From assembly GCA_020860755.1 (NCBI GenBank), contig JAJBTQ010000029.1, positions 1 through 54,102 on the forward strand: DNA of 54,102 bases, in the 5' to 3' direction. A program made the position numbers and the translations under genes. Positions 53,470-54,102 of this stretch are shown here, one piece after another. The notes under the pieces are model-generated. The model had not been told where the DNA came from. It made no database searches and saw only the letters and a program-made list of their open reading frames with translations. Position 1 is the first letter of the stretch. Each line of letters opens with the position of its first letter. Origin of the DNA: Lachnospiraceae bacterium (GTDB lineage: Bacteria > Bacillota > Clostridia > Lachnospirales > Lachnospiraceae).

Positions 53470-54090
53470 TCAGTCTTCCAGCCTTTCTGAAAAGCCCTTC
53501 CTCAATTGTCCACAGGCCCCGTCAATATCTCGGCCCATTTCTCTTCTTATAGTAACATTTATCAAATAGTTTTCAAGTTTAATGTTACAAGAACTGACCC
53601 GCTCGCGCCCCGGTTGACGCCACTGACTTTCCCGTACCGGGTTGACCGGAATCAGGTTTACATGACAGTGGAGACCGCCGGCAAATTTCGCCAATTTTTC
53701 CGCATCTTTCCCGGAATCATTGACTCCGCCGATCAGGCAGTATTCCAATGTGACCCGGCGTCCGGTCTCCTCAAAATAGTATTCACAGGCATCCTTAAGC
53801 TCATCCAGATCGTAGGACTTCGCAACGGGCATCAGCTCTTCTCTCTTTTTCTGATCTGCCGCGTGAAGGGACAGCGCAAGCGTGATGCCCAGATGATCCA
53901 ATGCCAGCTCACGCATCTTGGGGACCAGTCCGCAGGTGGACACCGTTACATTCCTCTGGCTGATGTTGATCCCGTTTTCGTCAGTCAGCATGGAAAGAAA
54001 GATCCGAAGGTTGTGCAGATTGTCAAGCGGTTCTCCGATTCCCATGACGACAACATGGGAGACGCGCTCCCCTAGAACTTCACAGATCCG
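53470..54090 (-). CDS. rlmN: 23S rRNA/tRNA adenine C2-methyltransferase RlmN (N-terminus outside window, frame broken near the edge)
   Basis: About 207 codons of the C-terminal part: SHVVVMGIGEPLDNL, NVTVSTCGLVPKM, LALSLHAADQ, EYCLIGGVNDS and MGRDIDGACGQL with the methyl-carrying Cys. The radical SAM CxxxCxxC lies beyond the window. Homology is clear up to RICEVLGERV, but the next codon (54091-54093) is TAA in frame, followed by nine bases to the edge. This is either a sequencing/assembly-end error or a nonsense mutation. First gene of the rlmN-stp-prkC-rsgA-rpe-thiN run. Confidence 0.88.
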   Translation of the reverse strand, partial: RICEVLGERVSHVVVMGIGEPLDNLHNLRIFLSMLTDENGINISQRNVTVSTCGLVPKMRELALDHLGITLALSLHAADQKKREELMPVAKSYDLDELKDACEYYFEETGRRVTLEYCLIGGVNDSGKDAEKLAKFAGGLHCHVNLIPVNPVRESQWRQPGRERVSSCNIKLENYLINVTIRREMGRDIDGACGQLRKGFSERLED

Positions 54091-54102
54091 TTACACAGGT
54101 AC

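Overview
The window looks like chromosomal DNA of a Gram-positive Clostridia member, most likely Lachnospiraceae. The evidence is the gene content and order: hrcA, hemW, lepA, rpsT, holA and comEC together; rlmN-stp-prkC-rsgA-rpe-thiN; and der-plsY-gpsA. A CIRCE element, AGGAGG ribosome sites, TTGACA/TATAAT promoters, PASTA kinase signalling, pyruvate:ferredoxin oxidoreductase and a sortase-anchored VaFE/SpaA surface protein fit the same group. Most of it is core genome. No CRISPR array, insertion sequence or prophage was seen. The species cannot be named from the sequence.

Layout. Positions 1-6000 hold, on the minus strand, the end-truncated heat-shock repressor hrcA with promoter and CIRCE, a cytidylate-kinase-like protein next to an SLC13-type permease, hemW and lepA. 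rpsT is the only plus-strand gene there. 6.5-13.6 kb carries holA, degV, comEC, a two-component system and a lipoprotein comEA. A decayed hicAB-like toxin-antitoxin remnant lies between degV and comEC. 13.7-18.8 kb is arginine biosynthesis: argJ-argB-argD on minus, divergent argG on plus. 18.9-23 kb has a small acidic lipoprotein, a flavin reductase, a coiled-coil membrane protein, a CdaR/PucR-type regulator and an orphan sugar-ABC ATPase. 23.2-30.5 kb has der-plsY-gpsA-dut and the large nifJ. 30.6-39.6 kb has an ABC-F ATPase, then minus-strand pgeF, ung, hisF, hisH, a second two-component system, an aminotransferase and an ECF S component.

39.7-43.3 kb is the most mosaic part: tRNA-Val, tRNA-Met and tmRNA in a row, then a tiny ORF, a fused remnant (transporter start plus a MarR/OhrR regulator without its recognition helix), an SDR oxidoreductase, and a CDF metal exporter behind what reads as a nickel/cobalt (NiCo) riboswitch with a terminator switch. 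43.4-47.8 kb is one 1396-residue cell-wall-anchored protein with an unusual leader (consensus promoter, early terminator, and a hairpin between Shine-Dalgarno and start codon). 47.8-54.1 kb is the minus-strand operon rlmN-stp-prkC-rsgA-rpe-thiN plus a prephenate-dehydratase-like gene. The rlmN frame contains a stop codon 12 bases from the window end.

No wholly new multi-gene system could be demonstrated. The strongest leads are the riboswitch-controlled metal exporter, the leader of the surface protein, the two decayed loci (hicAB-like and MarR fusion) and the ABC-F protein with altered ATPase motifs. All functional calls rest on motif recognition by eye; no database search was run.
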